A stretch of DNA of 64,000 nucleotides, from NCBI RefSeq assembly GCF_005153485.1, contig NZ_CP039740.1, forward strand, positions 248,001 through 312,000. The letters run 5' to 3'. The notes under the pieces are model-generated. The model saw only the letters and a list, made by a program, of their open reading frames with translations. It was not told the DNA's origin and searched no databases. The translations under genes were made by a program, and so were the position numbers. Position 1 is the stretch's first letter; every line of letters starts with the position of its first letter. Positions 1 through 9,519 of this stretch are shown here, piece by piece. This DNA is from Pseudolabrys sp. FHR47 (GTDB taxonomy: Bacteria > Pseudomonadota > Alphaproteobacteria > Rhizobiales > Xanthobacteraceae).

Positions 1-1584
1 GCCATCGTCAACGCCCGGCACTATGCCGCCCTGTCCGACACCTACGAATCGGCCATTTCCGGCACCCAGAACATCGAGCGCATCAACGGCCTGATCTATG
101 CCGTGGTTGCCGAGTCCCGCGGCATCTATATGCCGAACGAACCGTCGGGCAGAAAACAGTTCGAGGACGGCCTCTCCGATTTCCTGACCCGGATCGAAGC
201 CCTGATGGTCGAGTGGCAGAAGACTGTCGGTCCGGACGATGCCGCTCTGTTCGATCGCTTTGCCAAACGCGTAGCGGAGTTCGTCGCCTACCGGCGCGAG
301 CTCGTGCGTCTGAGCGCTGAGGTTGGTTCGCAGGCCGCACGCGAATGGGGCGAGGCGAGCCGCGACGCCCGCAAGGCGCTCAACGCCGATTTGAACGCAT
401 TGTCCGAGCACTACGCCGCGCGGGCCAACGAGGCCTACAACCTCATCGACGGCGATATCGATCAGGGCATCTGGTGGTTGGCGCTGTTCGCTGCTCTGGC
501 CGCCTTCGCCACCATCGCGCTGCTGTTCATCGCGCGCGGCATCGTCAAGCCGCTCACGGCCATCACGCGCGTGACCGAATCGGTCGCTGGCGGCGCGCAG
601 ATCACATCCATCCCGTTCAGCGACCGCCAGGATGAGATCGGCGCCATGGCGCGCTCGATCGAGATATTCCATCGCGCAATGCTTCATAACCGCGAGCTGA
701 ACCAGACCGTCCTGCAGGACGCCGAGTCCCGTGCCGCGCGCCAGCGCGAGATCAACCAGGAGATCACCCGCTTCTCGAGCGACGTCGAAATGACCCTCTC
801 GGAGCTGGGCCAGATTTCCGATCAGATGCTGGCGGCGTCGACCCAACTCGCCAGAGCGGCCGACGATGCGACGGCCAAGACCGCGCGCGCCGAGCACGCG
901 TCGTCGGACGCCTCCGCCAATGTCCGCGATATCGCGTCCGCGGCCGACCAGCTCTCCGCCTCGGTTAATGAAATCGATCGTCAGGTTGCGCAGTCGAATG
1001 CGATCGCTTCCAAGGCGGTCAGCGAAGCGGGACAGACGAACATCGCAGTGAAAGAGCTTGGCGAAGCCGCCGCCCGCATCGGCGATGTGGTGAAGCTCAT
1101 CACCGATATTGCGGAACAGACCAACCTTCTGGCACTCAATGCCACGATCGAAGCAGCGCGCGCCGGCGAAGCGGGTCGCGGCTTTGCCGTCGTTGCCGGC
1201 GAGGTGAAGGCGCTGGCGGGCCAGACCAGCCGCGCCACCGAAGAGATCAGCGCACAGATCGCCGGCATGCAGCGCGCGACGTCAACGTCAATCACAGCGA
1301 TCAGCACGATCGAACAAACCATCCGCGAGATCGGAAACATCTCGAGCGCAATCGCCGCGGCGGTGACCGAGCAGGGCGCCGCGACCAGCGAGATTGCGCG
1401 CAGCGTCGAAACCGCGGCGCAGCGCACCATCGAGACCGCCAAGGAAGTCAATCTGGTCGGTACCGCGACCGCCGACACCCGCGCCAGCGCCGGCACGGTC
1501 AAAGCCGTCGCCGACGATCTCGGCCAGGTCGCGCACCGCATCCGCTCGCAGGTCGATCAGTTTTTCGAGCGGCTGAGCGCCTAG
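1..1584 (+). CDS. Methyl-accepting chemotaxis protein, 5' end outside window
   Basis: Transmembrane chemoreceptor that signals to CheA/CheW; the ligand is unknown. The reading frame is open from base 1, so the gene begins upstream and 527 residues are visible. A hydrophobic segment at about residues 158-181 ([17 protein letters not shown]) is followed directly by a HAMP linker ([14 protein letters not shown]). A long coiled-coil signalling domain follows, with the conserved hairpin tip [19 protein letters not shown] and then [17 protein letters not shown]. The N-terminal sensor part is only partly seen and looks helical (four-helix-bundle type). Nothing nearby points to a specific stimulus. 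The family assignment is firm. Confidence 0.95.
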   Translation, partial: AIVNARHYAALSDTYESAISGTQNIERINGLIYAVVAESRGIYMPNEPSGRKQFEDGLSDFLTRIEALMVEWQKTVGPDDAALFDRFAKRVAEFVAYRRELVRLSAEVGSQAAREWGEASRDARKALNADLNALSEHYAARANEAYNLIDGDIDQGIWWLALFAALAAFATIALLFIARGIVKPLTAITRVTESVAGGAQITSIPFSDRQDEIGAMARSIEIFHRAMLHNRELNQTVLQDAESRAARQREINQEITRFSSDVEMTLSELGQISDQMLAASTQLARAADDATAKTARAEHASSDASANVRDIASAADQLSASVNEIDRQVAQSNAIASKAVSEAGQTNIAVKELGEAAARIGDVVKLITDIAEQTNLLALNATIEAARAGEAGRGFAVVAGEVKALAGQTSRATEEISAQIAGMQRATSTSITAISTIEQTIREIGNISSAIAAAVTEQGAATSEIARSVETAAQRTIETAKEVNLVGTATADTRASAGTVKAVADDLGQVAHRIRSQVDQFFERLSA

Positions 1585-1594
1585 TTGTTGCCTT

Positions 1595-1703
1595 CACCTC
1601 TCCCAAGGGGAGAGGTCGGATCGCGAAGCGATCCGGGTGAGGGGTTACAAACTAACGGCTTCACTTACCCCCTCACCCCAACCCTCTCCCCCAAGGGGAG
1701 AGG
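1595..1703. repeat. Palindromic intergenic repeat, CCTCTCCC family (copy R1)
   Basis: About 110 bp: a CCTCTCCC/GGGAGAGG hairpin, a variable hairpin (GGATCGCGAAGCGATCC), GGGTGAGGGG, a short centre beginning TTACAAACT, then the inverted arm CCCCTCACCCCAACCCTCTCCCC with a closing hairpin. The same architecture recurs at about 20.6, 25.3, 37.6, 44.6, 45.8 and 56.5-57.0 kb. It fills the gap between the chemoreceptor and yraN. Confidence 0.85.
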
Positions 1704-1747
1704 GAGCAGGCTGAGATCGCGACGACACCTTTGCCGACTTTCCTGTC

Positions 1748-2206
1748 TCAGGTCTCAAACGCACCCTGAATATGCCGCGGCAGCTTGCCGGGCGCGATCA
1801 GGATGGCGTCGAAGCGCAAATCCTTGAAGATCACCTTGGGATTCTGTGCCAGCCAGATCTCGGCGGCCGCGGCGATGCGCGCGCGCTGGCGCGGCGTCAC
1901 GGACCAGGCGGCATCATCGAGCGAGTCGCGTGCCTTGACCTCGACGAAGACAATCGTGTGCCGCCGCCCGGCGACGATATCGATCTCGCCGGCGCCCGAG
2001 CGGAAGCGGCGCGACAGGATGCGATAGCCCTTGCCGATCAGCCATGCCGCGGCGAGGCTCTCCGCCGAAATGCCACGGTTGAAGGCGGCCTGGCGTTCGG
2101 GACTGGCTTCTGTCTTCTCAGCTTTGGCCCGCAGGCCGGGCACGCGCGGATTGCGCGGCAGCTTGGGAAGATTTTGGGGCGGTGATGGATCCTCGTCCTT
2201 CGCCAT
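1748..2206 (-). CDS. yraN: YraN-family (UPF0102) predicted endonuclease-like protein
   Basis: Small PD-(D/E)XK-fold protein of unknown biological role, commonly beside rsmI. The 152-residue product has the family core: [20 protein letters not shown], then [11 protein letters not shown] and FVEVKAR, which carry the E/D...EVK catalytic-type residues, and a helical end. An upstream in-frame TTG is possible, but the ATG two bases after the rsmI stop is the better start. The near-contact with rsmI implies co-transcription. The N-terminal 35 residues ([16 protein letters not shown]) are low-complexity and basic and are not part of the domain. Function beyond the fold is not established. Confidence 0.88.
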   Translation of the reverse strand: MAKDEDPSPPQNLPKLPRNPRVPGLRAKAEKTEASPERQAAFNRGISAESLAAAWLIGKGYRILSRRFRSGAGEIDIVAGRRHTIVFVEVKARDSLDDAAWSVTPRQRARIAAAAEIWLAQNPKVIFKDLRFDAILIAPGKLPRHIQGAFET

Positions 2207-2208
2207 GA

Positions 2209-3108
2209 TCAATCGCCCCGATCTTTGTTCAGCTCGAGTGCGCGCTGGTAGACATCGCGCCGCGCGCGGCCGGTGGCCGATGCGACTTCGCCGACGGCGT
2301 CCTTCACCGACGCTCGCGCCAGCGCCTCGCGCAGCATGGCGTCGATGTCACTGTCGTCGGTCTGCTGCTCCGGCGGCGGCGCGATGACGATGACGATTTC
2401 GCCGCGCGTCTCGGCGTCGCCGGCATAGTGGCTTGCGAGTGTATCGAGCGGCGCGCGCCGGATTTCCTCGTGAAGCTTGGTGAGTTCGCGGCACACCGCG
2501 GCCTCGCGTGGTCCGAGCCCTTCGGCCAGGTCGGCTAGCGAGGCGGCAAGGCGCGGTCCGGTTTCGAACACGATCAGCGTTGCCGGGATCGAGGCGAGCT
2601 CGGCGATGCGCTTCTGCCGCGCCGCCTGCTTCGGCGGCAGGAAGCCTTCGAAGAAGAAGCGGTCATTCGGCAGGCCGGACAGCGAAAGCGCGGCCAGCGC
2701 CGACGAGGCTCCGGGCACCGTTGTGACATTATGGCCCGCCTCGACCGCTGCGCGCACCAGACGATAGCCGGGATCGGACACCAGCGGCGTGCCGGCGTCC
2801 GACACCAGCGCGACCGTCTGGCCGTTGTCGAGCCGAACGATGATCTTCGGCAACGCCTCGTCCGAATTGTGCTCGTGATAGGCCGTCAGCGGCGTCGCGA
2901 TGCCGTAGCGCTCCGTGAGCTTGCGGGTGACGCGGGTGTCCTCGCAGGCGATCAGGTCGGCGGCAGCAAGCGTGGCCAGCGCGCGCAGGCTAATGTCGCC
3001 GAGATTGCCGATGGGCGTCGCCACCAGATAGAGGCCCGGCTCGAGCGCTGGCGCCTCGATATCGGCGCCGAAAGGCGCATAGCGTCGCGATATTGTCCGT
3101 TCCGTCAT
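2209..3108 (-). CDS. rsmI: 16S rRNA (cytidine1402-2'-O)-methyltransferase RsmI
   Basis: Uses SAM to 2'-O-methylate C1402 in the decoding centre of 16S rRNA. The N-terminal tetrapyrrole-methylase-type domain is clear from [43 protein letters not shown] and [20 protein letters not shown]. The C-terminal part ([20 protein letters not shown]) is the usual short helical domain. Length (about 299 residues) is normal. An ATG start is taken; a GTG nine bases upstream is the alternative. It is followed at once by yraN and lies divergent from the lipoprotein gene downstream on the plus strand, a common arrangement in rhizobia. Confidence 0.95.
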   Translation of the reverse strand: MTERTISRRYAPFGADIEAPALEPGLYLVATPIGNLGDISLRALATLAAADLIACEDTRVTRKLTERYGIATPLTAYHEHNSDEALPKIIVRLDNGQTVALVSDAGTPLVSDPGYRLVRAAVEAGHNVTTVPGASSALAALSLSGLPNDRFFFEGFLPPKQAARQKRIAELASIPATLIVFETGPRLAASLADLAEGLGPREAAVCRELTKLHEEIRRAPLDTLASHYAGDAETRGEIVIVIAPPPEQQTDDSDIDAMLREALARASVKDAVGEVASATGRARRDVYQRALELNKDRGD

Positions 3109-3320
3109 GAATGTCACTCTAGCCCGCCGCGTCGATGAAGCGGGCCCGTTGTGCAGCGATTTTGCGCAGCATTTCTCATCCTGTGTCGGCCGTCCGGCGG
3201 GCAGGCGCGGCGATTTGCCAAATTCCCTCGGCTTTTCATCATCTTAACTTTTGCGGGACAAAATGGGCGTCAGGGGTTACGACTTGGCGGAAATTCGCCG
3301 CGGGATGAGGAACGGGGTTA

Positions 3321-4511
3321 TTGGCACGGCAGGCTGACAGAGCGGGGGCAACACGGCGTCGTTTTGGCGGGGTGGCGATTGCCGCCACGCTCACACTTTT
3401 TCTCGCCGCCTGTACGGGCGGAGCGCTCGATCGTCTCGGCGGCGAACCACCGCCCGCCGGTGAACCGGTACAGCCGGCGCAGATCGGCGCCGGGCAGGTT
3501 CGCGTCGGCCTGATTCTGCCGCTGTCGGCGCAGGGCAATGCCGGCGTCGCCGCCACCTCGATGAAGAACGCCGCCGAAATGGCGCTTGCCGAATTCAAGG
3601 AGCCCAATATCCAGCTCCTGGTGAAGGATGACGGCGGTACGCCCCAGGGCGCGCAGGCCGCGGCTCAGCAGGCTCTGGCCGAAGGCGCCGAGATCATCAT
3701 CGGGCCGTTGTTCGCGCAATCGGTCAGCGCGGTGGGCGGCGTCGCGCGCCAGCGCAACATTCCGGTCATCGCCTTCTCGACCGATGCCAGCGTCGCAGCG
3801 CGCGGCGTCTATCTCCTGAGCTTCCTGCCGGAGTCGGACGTCAAGCGCATCGTCGATTTCTCGATCTCGCGCGGCAAGCGTTCCTTCGCGGCGCTGCTGC
3901 CGGACAACGCCTATGGCGCGGTGATCGAAGCCGCGTTCCAGCAGGAAGTGGCGCGCCGCGGCGGCCGCGTCATCGCGCTGGAGAAATATCCGCTCGATCC
4001 GGCGCGCATGGGCGATGCCGTGCGCCGCATCGCGCAGGCCTCAAATCGCGCCGACGCGATTTTCATTCCCGATGGCGCCGACGCCGTGCCGCAGGTCGTG
4101 CAACAGCTTGCTGCCAATAACGTCAACCTCAAGCGCGTGCAGTTGCTCGGCACCGGCCTGTGGGACGAGCAGCGCATTTTCGAAACGCAGGATTTGGCCG
4201 GCGGCTGGTATGCGGCGCCGGACAATGCCGGTTTCCGCAGTTTCGCGCAGCGCTATCGCTCGCGTTACGGCCAGGAGCCGGTGCGCACGGCGACGCTCGC
4301 TTACGACGCGGTGGCGCTGGTCGCGGCGCTGGTGAAGACGCAAGGCGCGCAGCGCTTCAGCGAGCAGATCCTCACCAACGCATCGGGCTTTGCCGGCATC
4401 GACGGCGTGTTCCGCTTCAAGAGCGATGGCACCAACGAGCGCGGCCTTGCCGTGCTGCGCGTCGCACCCGGCGGCGGCCAGCCCGTGAGTCCGGCGCCGA
4501 AGGCGTTTTAA
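3321..4511 (+). CDS. Penicillin-binding protein activator, LpoA-like lipoprotein (periplasmic binding fold)
   Basis: Predicted outer-membrane or periplasmic lipoprotein of 396 residues. The N-terminus is a lipoprotein signal peptide with lipobox LAAC at about residue 30. The remainder is a type I periplasmic-binding fold (Peripla_BP_6): VGLILPLSAQGNAGVAATSMKNAAEMALAEF, LLVKDDGGTPQGAQAAAQQALAEGAEIIIGPLFA and VIAFSTD. In alphaproteobacteria such proteins beside rsmI/yraN are annotated as PBP activators. A branched-chain amino-acid binding protein is less likely, because no ABC transporter genes are adjacent. The start is TTG after a G-rich region. The stop overlaps the stop of convergent hemW by four bases. 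Confidence 0.8.
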   Translation: MARQADRAGATRRRFGGVAIAATLTLFLAACTGGALDRLGGEPPPAGEPVQPAQIGAGQVRVGLILPLSAQGNAGVAATSMKNAAEMALAEFKEPNIQLLVKDDGGTPQGAQAAAQQALAEGAEIIIGPLFAQSVSAVGGVARQRNIPVIAFSTDASVAARGVYLLSFLPESDVKRIVDFSISRGKRSFAALLPDNAYGAVIEAAFQQEVARRGGRVIALEKYPLDPARMGDAVRRIAQASNRADAIFIPDGADAVPQVVQQLAANNVNLKRVQLLGTGLWDEQRIFETQDLAGGWYAAPDNAGFRSFAQRYRSRYGQEPVRTATLAYDAVALVAALVKTQGAQRFSEQILTNASGFAGIDGVFRFKSDGTNERGLAVLRVAPGGGQPVSPAPKAF

Positions 4512-5677
4512 GCCGCGAGATCGGCCACGACTGCATCGAGCAGCGGGAAGCCCGACGGCGTCACGCGCAGGCGGCCATTGGCCATGGTCTCGACAGCGCC
4601 GCCATCCATCAGGAACGCAAGACGACGCGGATCGAGCGTGCGGCCTGACAACGCCGCGAAGCGCTTGGGATCGATGCCTTCGACCAGACGCAGCCCCATC
4701 AGCAGGAACTCGTCGGCGACTTCGCCGGGCTGCAAGGCTTCATCGACGGTGAGGCCGATGCCGCTCTCGTCGATGAGATCGAGCCAGGCTTCCGGCTTGC
4801 GCTCCGTCTCGGTGGCATAGCGGCGGCCATCGATATTGAGGCGGCCATGCGCGCCGGGGCCGACGCCGGCATATTCATGGCCGCGCCAGTAAACGAGATT
4901 GTGCCGGCATTCGGCGCCCGGCCGCGCGTGATTGGACACTTCATAGGCCGGCAGGCCGGCATCGGCGCACACCTGTTGCGTCAGATCGAACAGATCGCGC
5001 GCGAGACCTTCCTCTGGCATGATGAGCTTGCCGGCTTTGTGCAGGCCGTGGAACGGCGTGCCGGGCTCGATGGTGAGCTGATAGAGCGAGAGATGCTCGG
5101 CGGCTTCCGCGATGGCGCGGTTGAGTTCGAGCGCCCAGCCTTCGAGCGTCTGCCGCGGCCGCGTGTAGATGAGATCGAATGAGTAGCGATCGAAGATCGA
5201 GCGCGCCACCGCGATGGCGGCGAGCGCTTCATCGGCGCTGTGCAGGCGGCCGAGTTCTTTCAGCGACTGATCGTCGAGCGCCTGCACACCGAGCGACACG
5301 CGATTGACACCGGCGGCGCGATAGCCGCGAAAGCGCGTTGCCTCGACGCTGGTCGGGTTGGCTTCGAGCGAAATCTCGGCGTCGTTCTTGAGCGTCCAGT
5401 GCTTGCCGATGGTGTTGATGATGCCTTCGACGGTCGAAGGCTGCATCAGCGACGGCGTGCCGCCGCCGAAGAACACCGACGACACCGTGCGCGGCCCGAT
5501 GCGCGCGGCGGTGCTGGCGAGTTCGGTTTGAATGGCGGCGAGATAGCGCGCCTCATCGTAACCGCCATGGCGGACATGGCTGTTGAAGTCGCAGTACGGG
5601 CACTTCGACAGGCAGAACGGCCAGTGGACGTAAACGGCGAAGTCCTGATCGGGCGCGACTGTATTGGTTAACGGCAT
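4508..5677 (-). CDS. hemW: Radical SAM family heme chaperone HemW
   Basis: Resembles oxygen-independent coproporphyrinogen III oxidase, but HemW proteins act as heme chaperones. The 389-residue protein has the radical-SAM cluster motif CLSKCPYCDF near residue 26, FFGGGTPSLM, EANPTSVEATRFRGYRAAGVNRVSLGVQA and a C-terminal HemW domain (GVGPGAHGRLN). The single CxxxCxxC motif without the HemN N-terminal residues favours HemW. The ATG chosen precedes PLTNTVAP; the frame is open further upstream but lacks family similarity there. It lies downstream of rph and rdgB in the conserved rph-rdgB-hemW order. Confidence 0.93.
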   Translation of the reverse strand: MPLTNTVAPDQDFAVYVHWPFCLSKCPYCDFNSHVRHGGYDEARYLAAIQTELASTAARIGPRTVSSVFFGGGTPSLMQPSTVEGIINTIGKHWTLKNDAEISLEANPTSVEATRFRGYRAAGVNRVSLGVQALDDQSLKELGRLHSADEALAAIAVARSIFDRYSFDLIYTRPRQTLEGWALELNRAIAEAAEHLSLYQLTIEPGTPFHGLHKAGKLIMPEEGLARDLFDLTQQVCADAGLPAYEVSNHARPGAECRHNLVYWRGHEYAGVGPGAHGRLNIDGRRYATETERKPEAWLDLIDESGIGLTVDEALQPGEVADEFLLMGLRLVEGIDPKRFAALSGRTLDPRRLAFLMDGGAVETMANGRLRVTPSGFPLLDAVVADLAA

Positions 5678-5760
5678 GTAAACAATATAGGCTACGCCAT
5701 ACGCCCGGGCCAGCAAAACCGCGATTTGGCTGCGGACAAGTATTTAAAATTTTAGCGAAT

Positions 5761-6396
5761 TCACGCGCGCAAACACTTGTTCGCCAGCATCACGAAGGCG
5801 CGGGCGCGGTGCGACAGGCCCATGCCTTTCGGCGGCAATCCGTGCTTTTCGTCGGCGGTCATCTCGCCGAAGGTACGTTCATGACCGTCGGGCAGGAATA
5901 GGGGATCGTAGCCGAAGCCCGCGGTTCCCCGTGGCGGCCAGACGATGACACCATCAACGCGGCCTTCGACTTCCTCGACATGGCCATCCGGCCAGGCGAT
6001 GCACAACGCGGCGATGAAATGCGCGCGGCGCTGTTCCGGCGACGTCGCGCCTTTCTCGACCAGCAAGGTCTGGACCTGATTCATGGCGCCGCGGAAATCC
6101 TTGTCGGGTCCGGCCCAGCGCGCCGAATAGATGCCGGGCTCGCCGCCGAGCGCCTCGACGCACAGCCCGGAGTCATCGGCGAACGCCGCCTGTCCGGTCG
6201 CCTTGGCCGCGCTCATCGCCTTGATGCGCGCATTCACCGCGAAGGTCGTTCCGGTCTCGTCTGGCTCGGCCAGATTGAGCTCGGCCGCCGACGTCGCCGC
6301 GATGCTGTACGGCGCCAGCAATTCGCGCATCTCGGCAAGCTTGCCGGGATTGTGCGTGGCGATGACGACAGAGTTGGTGAGCTGGCGGTGAGCCAC
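5761..6396 (-). CDS. rdgB: XTP/dITP pyrophosphatase (RdgB/HAM1 family)
   Basis: Hydrolyses non-canonical purine nucleotides (dITP, XTP) to monophosphates, preventing their incorporation in DNA. Conserved landmarks are VVIATHNPGKLAEM at the N-terminus, ADDSGLCVEALGGEPGIYSARW, and FGYDPLFLPDGHERTFGEM near the C-terminus; 211 residues is a typical length. The start is GTG, four bases after the rph stop, so translation is probably coupled. Together with rph and hemW it forms a minus-strand operon. Confidence 0.95.
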   Translation of the reverse strand: MAHRQLTNSVVIATHNPGKLAEMRELLAPYSIAATSAAELNLAEPDETGTTFAVNARIKAMSAAKATGQAAFADDSGLCVEALGGEPGIYSARWAGPDKDFRGAMNQVQTLLVEKGATSPEQRRAHFIAALCIAWPDGHVEEVEGRVDGVIVWPPRGTAGFGYDPLFLPDGHERTFGEMTADEKHGLPPKGMGLSHRARAFVMLANKCLRA

Positions 6397-6399
6397 GCG

Positions 6400-7119
6400 T
6401 CAACCCACCGCCATCTTCTGCAATTCGATCAGCTTGCCGGTGCCCTTGCGCGCCAGAGCGAGCAAAGCGAGTAATTGCTCTTCGCTGAACGGCTCCTTCT
6501 CGGCGGTGCCCTGCACCTCGATGATGTTGCCTGATCCGGTCATGACGAAATTGGCGTCGGTGTCGGCTTCGGAATCCTCGGCGTAATCGAGATCGAGCAC
6601 GGCGGTGCCACGGAACACGCCGCAGGATACCGCGGCGACATGATCGCGCAGCACCTTCGCATCGGTCTTGAACATGTCGCGCGCCTTCATCCAGGCAAGG
6701 CAGTCGGCGAGCGCGACCCAAGCGCCGGTGATCGAGGCGGTGCGGGTGCCGCCATCGGCTTGGATGACGTCGCAGTCGATGGTGATCTGGCGTTCGCCGA
6801 GCGCCTGAAGGTCGACGATGGTGCGCACCGAGCGTCCGATCAGGCGCTGGATTTCGACGGTACGGCCGCCCTGCTTGCCGGAGGCGGCCTCACGGCGCGT
6901 GCGGCTGTGGGTAGCGCGGGGCAGCATGCCGTATTCGGCGGTGACCCAGCCCTTGCCCTGGCCCTTGAGCCACGGCGGCAGGCGCTCCTCGAGGCTGGCG
7001 GTGACGAGCACATGGGTTTCGCCGAATTTCACGAAGCAGGAGCCCTCGGCGTATTTGACGACGCCCCGTTCCAGCGACACGGCGCGCATTTCGTCGGGTT
7101 GGCGCTGGCTCGGACGCAT
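6400..7119 (-). CDS. rph: Ribonuclease PH
   Basis: Phosphorolytic 3'-5' exoribonuclease that trims tRNA 3' ends. The product (239 residues) has the full RNase PH core: [68 protein letters not shown] and [17 protein letters not shown]. An in-frame ATG lies 15 bases upstream, but that stretch contains the GAGGAG Shine-Dalgarno for the second ATG, so the inner start is preferred; it also gives the canonical MRPS beginning. In many relatives rph directly faces hrcA; here a copper block of about 4.4 kb separates them. Confidence 0.95.
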   Translation of the reverse strand: MRPSQRQPDEMRAVSLERGVVKYAEGSCFVKFGETHVLVTASLEERLPPWLKGQGKGWVTAEYGMLPRATHSRTRREAASGKQGGRTVEIQRLIGRSVRTIVDLQALGERQITIDCDVIQADGGTRTASITGAWVALADCLAWMKARDMFKTDAKVLRDHVAAVSCGVFRGTAVLDLDYAEDSEADTDANFVMTGSGNIIEVQGTAEKEPFSEEQLLALLALARKGTGKLIELQKMAVG

Positions 7120-7148
7120 CGGCTTGCTCCTCATGAACGATCAAATAT

Positions 7149-7183
7149 CCACCGCCGGGCCTTGTAAGTGGGCCCGGCGGTGG
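7149..7183 (-). terminator. Strong hairpin ending the copper operon
   Basis: A perfect 13-bp stem, CCACCGCCGGGCC with GGCCCGGCGGTGG, around a 9-nt loop, lies between the CusF-like gene and rph. On the minus strand it is followed by ATATTTGATC rather than a clean U-run, so it may terminate or only attenuate read-through into rph. Confidence 0.6.
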
Positions 7184-7195
7184 CGGCAAGCGGTC

Positions 7196-7495
7196 TTATT
7201 TGGCCTTCTCGATCCGGGTTACGATGAACTGGCCGTTGACGTTGTCGGCATCGAACTTGATCTTGTCGCCGCTCTTGGCCTTGTCGAGCAGGCTCTTGTC
7301 CTTCACGGCGAAGACCATGGTCATGCCGTCGTCCATGTCGAATTTCTTGATCGGCCCGTGACGGATCGTGATCTTGCTGGCCGAGGCATCGACCTTGGTC
7401 ACGGTGCCGTCGATCAGTGCGGCCTGCGCGGACGCGACCGTCGGCGAGAGCGCCAACGCGAGCACAAGCGCCAAAAGCGTAACGATACTTTTCAT
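7196..7495 (-). CDS. CusF-like periplasmic copper-binding protein
   Basis: Exported 99-residue protein. A signal peptide (MKSIVTLLALVLALALS, cleavage near ASAQA) is followed by a small beta-barrel resembling CusF: GTVTKVDASASKITIRHGPI, then MDDGMTMVFAVKD and AKSGDKIKFDAD. His46, Met58 and Met60 correspond to the His/Met copper ligands of E. coli CusF, while the tryptophan that caps that site is absent. It is the last gene of the copper block, 26 bp after the cupredoxin gene. It probably shuttles Cu(I) in the periplasm to the oxidase or an efflux pump. The family call is good; the exact partner is unknown. Confidence 0.82.
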   Translation of the reverse strand: MKSIVTLLALVLALALSPTVASAQAALIDGTVTKVDASASKITIRHGPIKKFDMDDGMTMVFAVKDKSLLDKAKSGDKIKFDADNVNGQFIVTRIEKAK

Positions 7496-7521
7496 TGTCG
7501 TTCTCCTTTATTTTGTGCCGT

Positions 7522-8004
7522 TTACTTAACAACGACTTTGCCGTGCATGCCGGCTTCGCGATGTCCTGGAATCAGGCAGGCAAATTCAAACGTTCCCGCT
7601 TTGGTGAACTGCCACAGCAACTCGCCGGACTTCTTTGTCGCCACGCGCTTGGCATTCGGATCGTCGTGTTCCATATCCGGAAATTTCTGCATCAATAGGG
7701 CGTGCTTGTCGTTCTCTTTTGGCGTCGCGAGAACGAACTCATGTTCGAGCTCTCCATGGTTTTCCAGGACGAACTTGATCTGCTCGCCACGTTTCACCTC
7801 GACATGGTTGTGGTTGAAGATCATCTTTCCGTCCCCTTCCTTCATCGTGATGACGACGGTGCGCGCCGGCTTCTTGGGATTGCCGGGCTTACCGGCCGAA
7901 AAGGCGGCGTGGCTATGGCCGGGCGCACCCGGTTCGGCGGACACTGGCCCCGTCAGGATGGCGAGAGAAAGAACGAGTGTCGGAAGGATCATTGGCCGTA
8001 TCAT
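7522..8004 (-). CDS. Exported cupredoxin (plastocyanin/azurin-like)
   Basis: Blue-copper-fold protein of 160 residues with a signal peptide (cleavage near PVSAEPG). After a His-containing linker (GHSHAAF) comes a cupredoxin domain. The type 1 copper ligands are visible as His88 (ELEHEF), Cys143, His148 and Met153 in FACLIPGHREAGMHG, spaced C-x4-H-x4-M. It is likely a periplasmic copper carrier or electron-transfer partner of the neighbouring multicopper oxidase. It sits 116 bp downstream of the oxidase gene and 26 bp upstream of the CusF-like gene, on the same strand. Confidence 0.85.
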   Translation of the reverse strand: MIRPMILPTLVLSLAILTGPVSAEPGAPGHSHAAFSAGKPGNPKKPARTVVITMKEGDGKMIFNHNHVEVKRGEQIKFVLENHGELEHEFVLATPKENDKHALLMQKFPDMEHDDPNAKRVATKKSGELLWQFTKAGTFEFACLIPGHREAGMHGKVVVK

Positions 8005-8120
8005 TGCAATTTCGCTCCAGTTTGATTGAGGTTGGTTGCTGTGGTTTCACGCGGACGCATTCGTTACGCGTTCAGTGCGACTGACTGAGGGTTGATGTGA
8101 GGACATCGCCATCCTCTTCG

Positions 8121-9506
8121 TTAGTGTTGCCCCCCTTGACGGTTGGTTCGCGGTTTCACGACCGAGAGTTCGACATTGCCTGGCTTGGTGGAATTGTCGC
8201 TACGACGCATGGCGTCGGGTATGTCGCCCTTGACCTCATAGGCCACAGTTCCCGGCGGATGCTTGTAGGGGCCGGGGTCCTTGTAGTCGTCGCGCGCGAG
8301 GCCTTCGCGCACCTTCACCACCGAGAACATGCCGCCCATTTCGAGCGGCCCGAACTGGCCGAAGCCGGTCATCATCGGCAGCGTGTTGTCGGGCATCGGC
8401 ATTTCCATCGTGCCCATTTCCGCCATGCCTTCCGTTCCCATCGGCATATAGTCCGGTAACAGCTTCCGAACAGCCTTGGTGAGATCTTTCTGCGGCGTAC
8501 CGATGAAGGTCTTCACCTCGTGGCCCATGGCGTTCATGGTGTGATGCGACTTGTGGCAATGAATGGCCCAGTCGCCGGGTTCCTCGGCGGTGAACTCGAT
8601 CGCGCGCATGCCGCCGACCGGAACATCCGTCGTCACTTCCGGCCAACGCGCGCTCTCGCGTACCCAACCGCCGTCCGTGCCTGTCACCTCGAAATGCGGT
8701 CCGTGCAGGTGGATCGGGTGATTGGTCATCGTCAGGTTGCCGATGCGGATACGCACGCGATCGCCTTTCCGTACCACCAGAGGATCGATGCCCGGAAATA
8801 CACGTGAGTTCCAGGTCCACAGATTGAAGTCGGTCATGGTCATGACCTTCGGCAATGATGTGCCGGGGTCGATGTCGTAGCTCGACATGAGAAAGACGAA
8901 GTCGCGGTCGACGCGCCGCTCTTGCGGGTCGCGCGGATGCACGACGATGAAGCCCATCATGCCCATCGCCATCTGCACCATCTCGTCGGCGTGCGGATGA
9001 TACATGAACGTGCCACTGCGTTTGGCGACGAACTCGTAGACAAAGGTCTTGCCCGGCTTGATGTGCGGCTGCGTCAGTCCGCCAACGCCGTCCATGCCGT
9101 TCGGCAAGACAAAGCCATGCCAGTGCACCGTCGTGTGCTCGGGCAACTTGTTGGTGACGAAGATACGCACCTTGTCGCCTTCGACGAATTCGAGCGTCGG
9201 GCCCGGCGATTGGCCGTTATAGCCCCACAGCTTCGCGGTCATGCCGGGCGACAGCTCGCGTTCGACCGGCTCGGCGACGAGGTGAAACTCCTTCCACTCG
9301 CCGTTCATGCGCCAGGGTAGGGACCAGCCGTTAAGCGTGACGACCGGCTGATAGGCTGGGCCGCTGGCCGGTGTGAGCGGCGGCTGCATGGCCGGTGACG
9401 CCGTTGTAACTGCCTCGGGGATCGAGGCGGCCTGCACGCGGCCGCTGATGGCGGCGGCGCCAGCAAGAACAGCCGATGTGCCGATGAGATTGCGTCTTGT
9501 GATCAT
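8121..9506 (-). CDS. Multicopper oxidase, probable periplasmic cuprous oxidase
   Basis: Likely oxidises Cu(I) to less toxic Cu(II) in the periplasm. The protein (461 residues) starts with a twin-arginine-type signal (TRRNLIGTS) and cleaves near GRVQA. Copper-site motifs are complete: HWHG at 128-131, HPHAD at 170-174, HPIHLHG at 263-269 and HCHKSHHTMNAMGH from 316. A methionine-rich segment (YMPMGTEGMAEMGTMEMPM, about residues 353-371) resembles the Met-rich copper-loading regions of CueO/CopA-type oxidases. It lies 13 bp after the TolC-like gene in the copper block. A laccase acting on organic substrates is possible but less likely in this context. Confidence 0.88.
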   Translation of the reverse strand: MITRRNLIGTSAVLAGAAAISGRVQAASIPEAVTTASPAMQPPLTPASGPAYQPVVTLNGWSLPWRMNGEWKEFHLVAEPVERELSPGMTAKLWGYNGQSPGPTLEFVEGDKVRIFVTNKLPEHTTVHWHGFVLPNGMDGVGGLTQPHIKPGKTFVYEFVAKRSGTFMYHPHADEMVQMAMGMMGFIVVHPRDPQERRVDRDFVFLMSSYDIDPGTSLPKVMTMTDFNLWTWNSRVFPGIDPLVVRKGDRVRIRIGNLTMTNHPIHLHGPHFEVTGTDGGWVRESARWPEVTTDVPVGGMRAIEFTAEEPGDWAIHCHKSHHTMNAMGHEVKTFIGTPQKDLTKAVRKLLPDYMPMGTEGMAEMGTMEMPMPDNTLPMMTGFGQFGPLEMGGMFSVVKVREGLARDDYKDPGPYKHPPGTVAYEVKGDIPDAMRRSDNSTKPGNVELSVVKPRTNRQGGQH

Positions 9507-9519
9507 GGTGTCGCTCCGT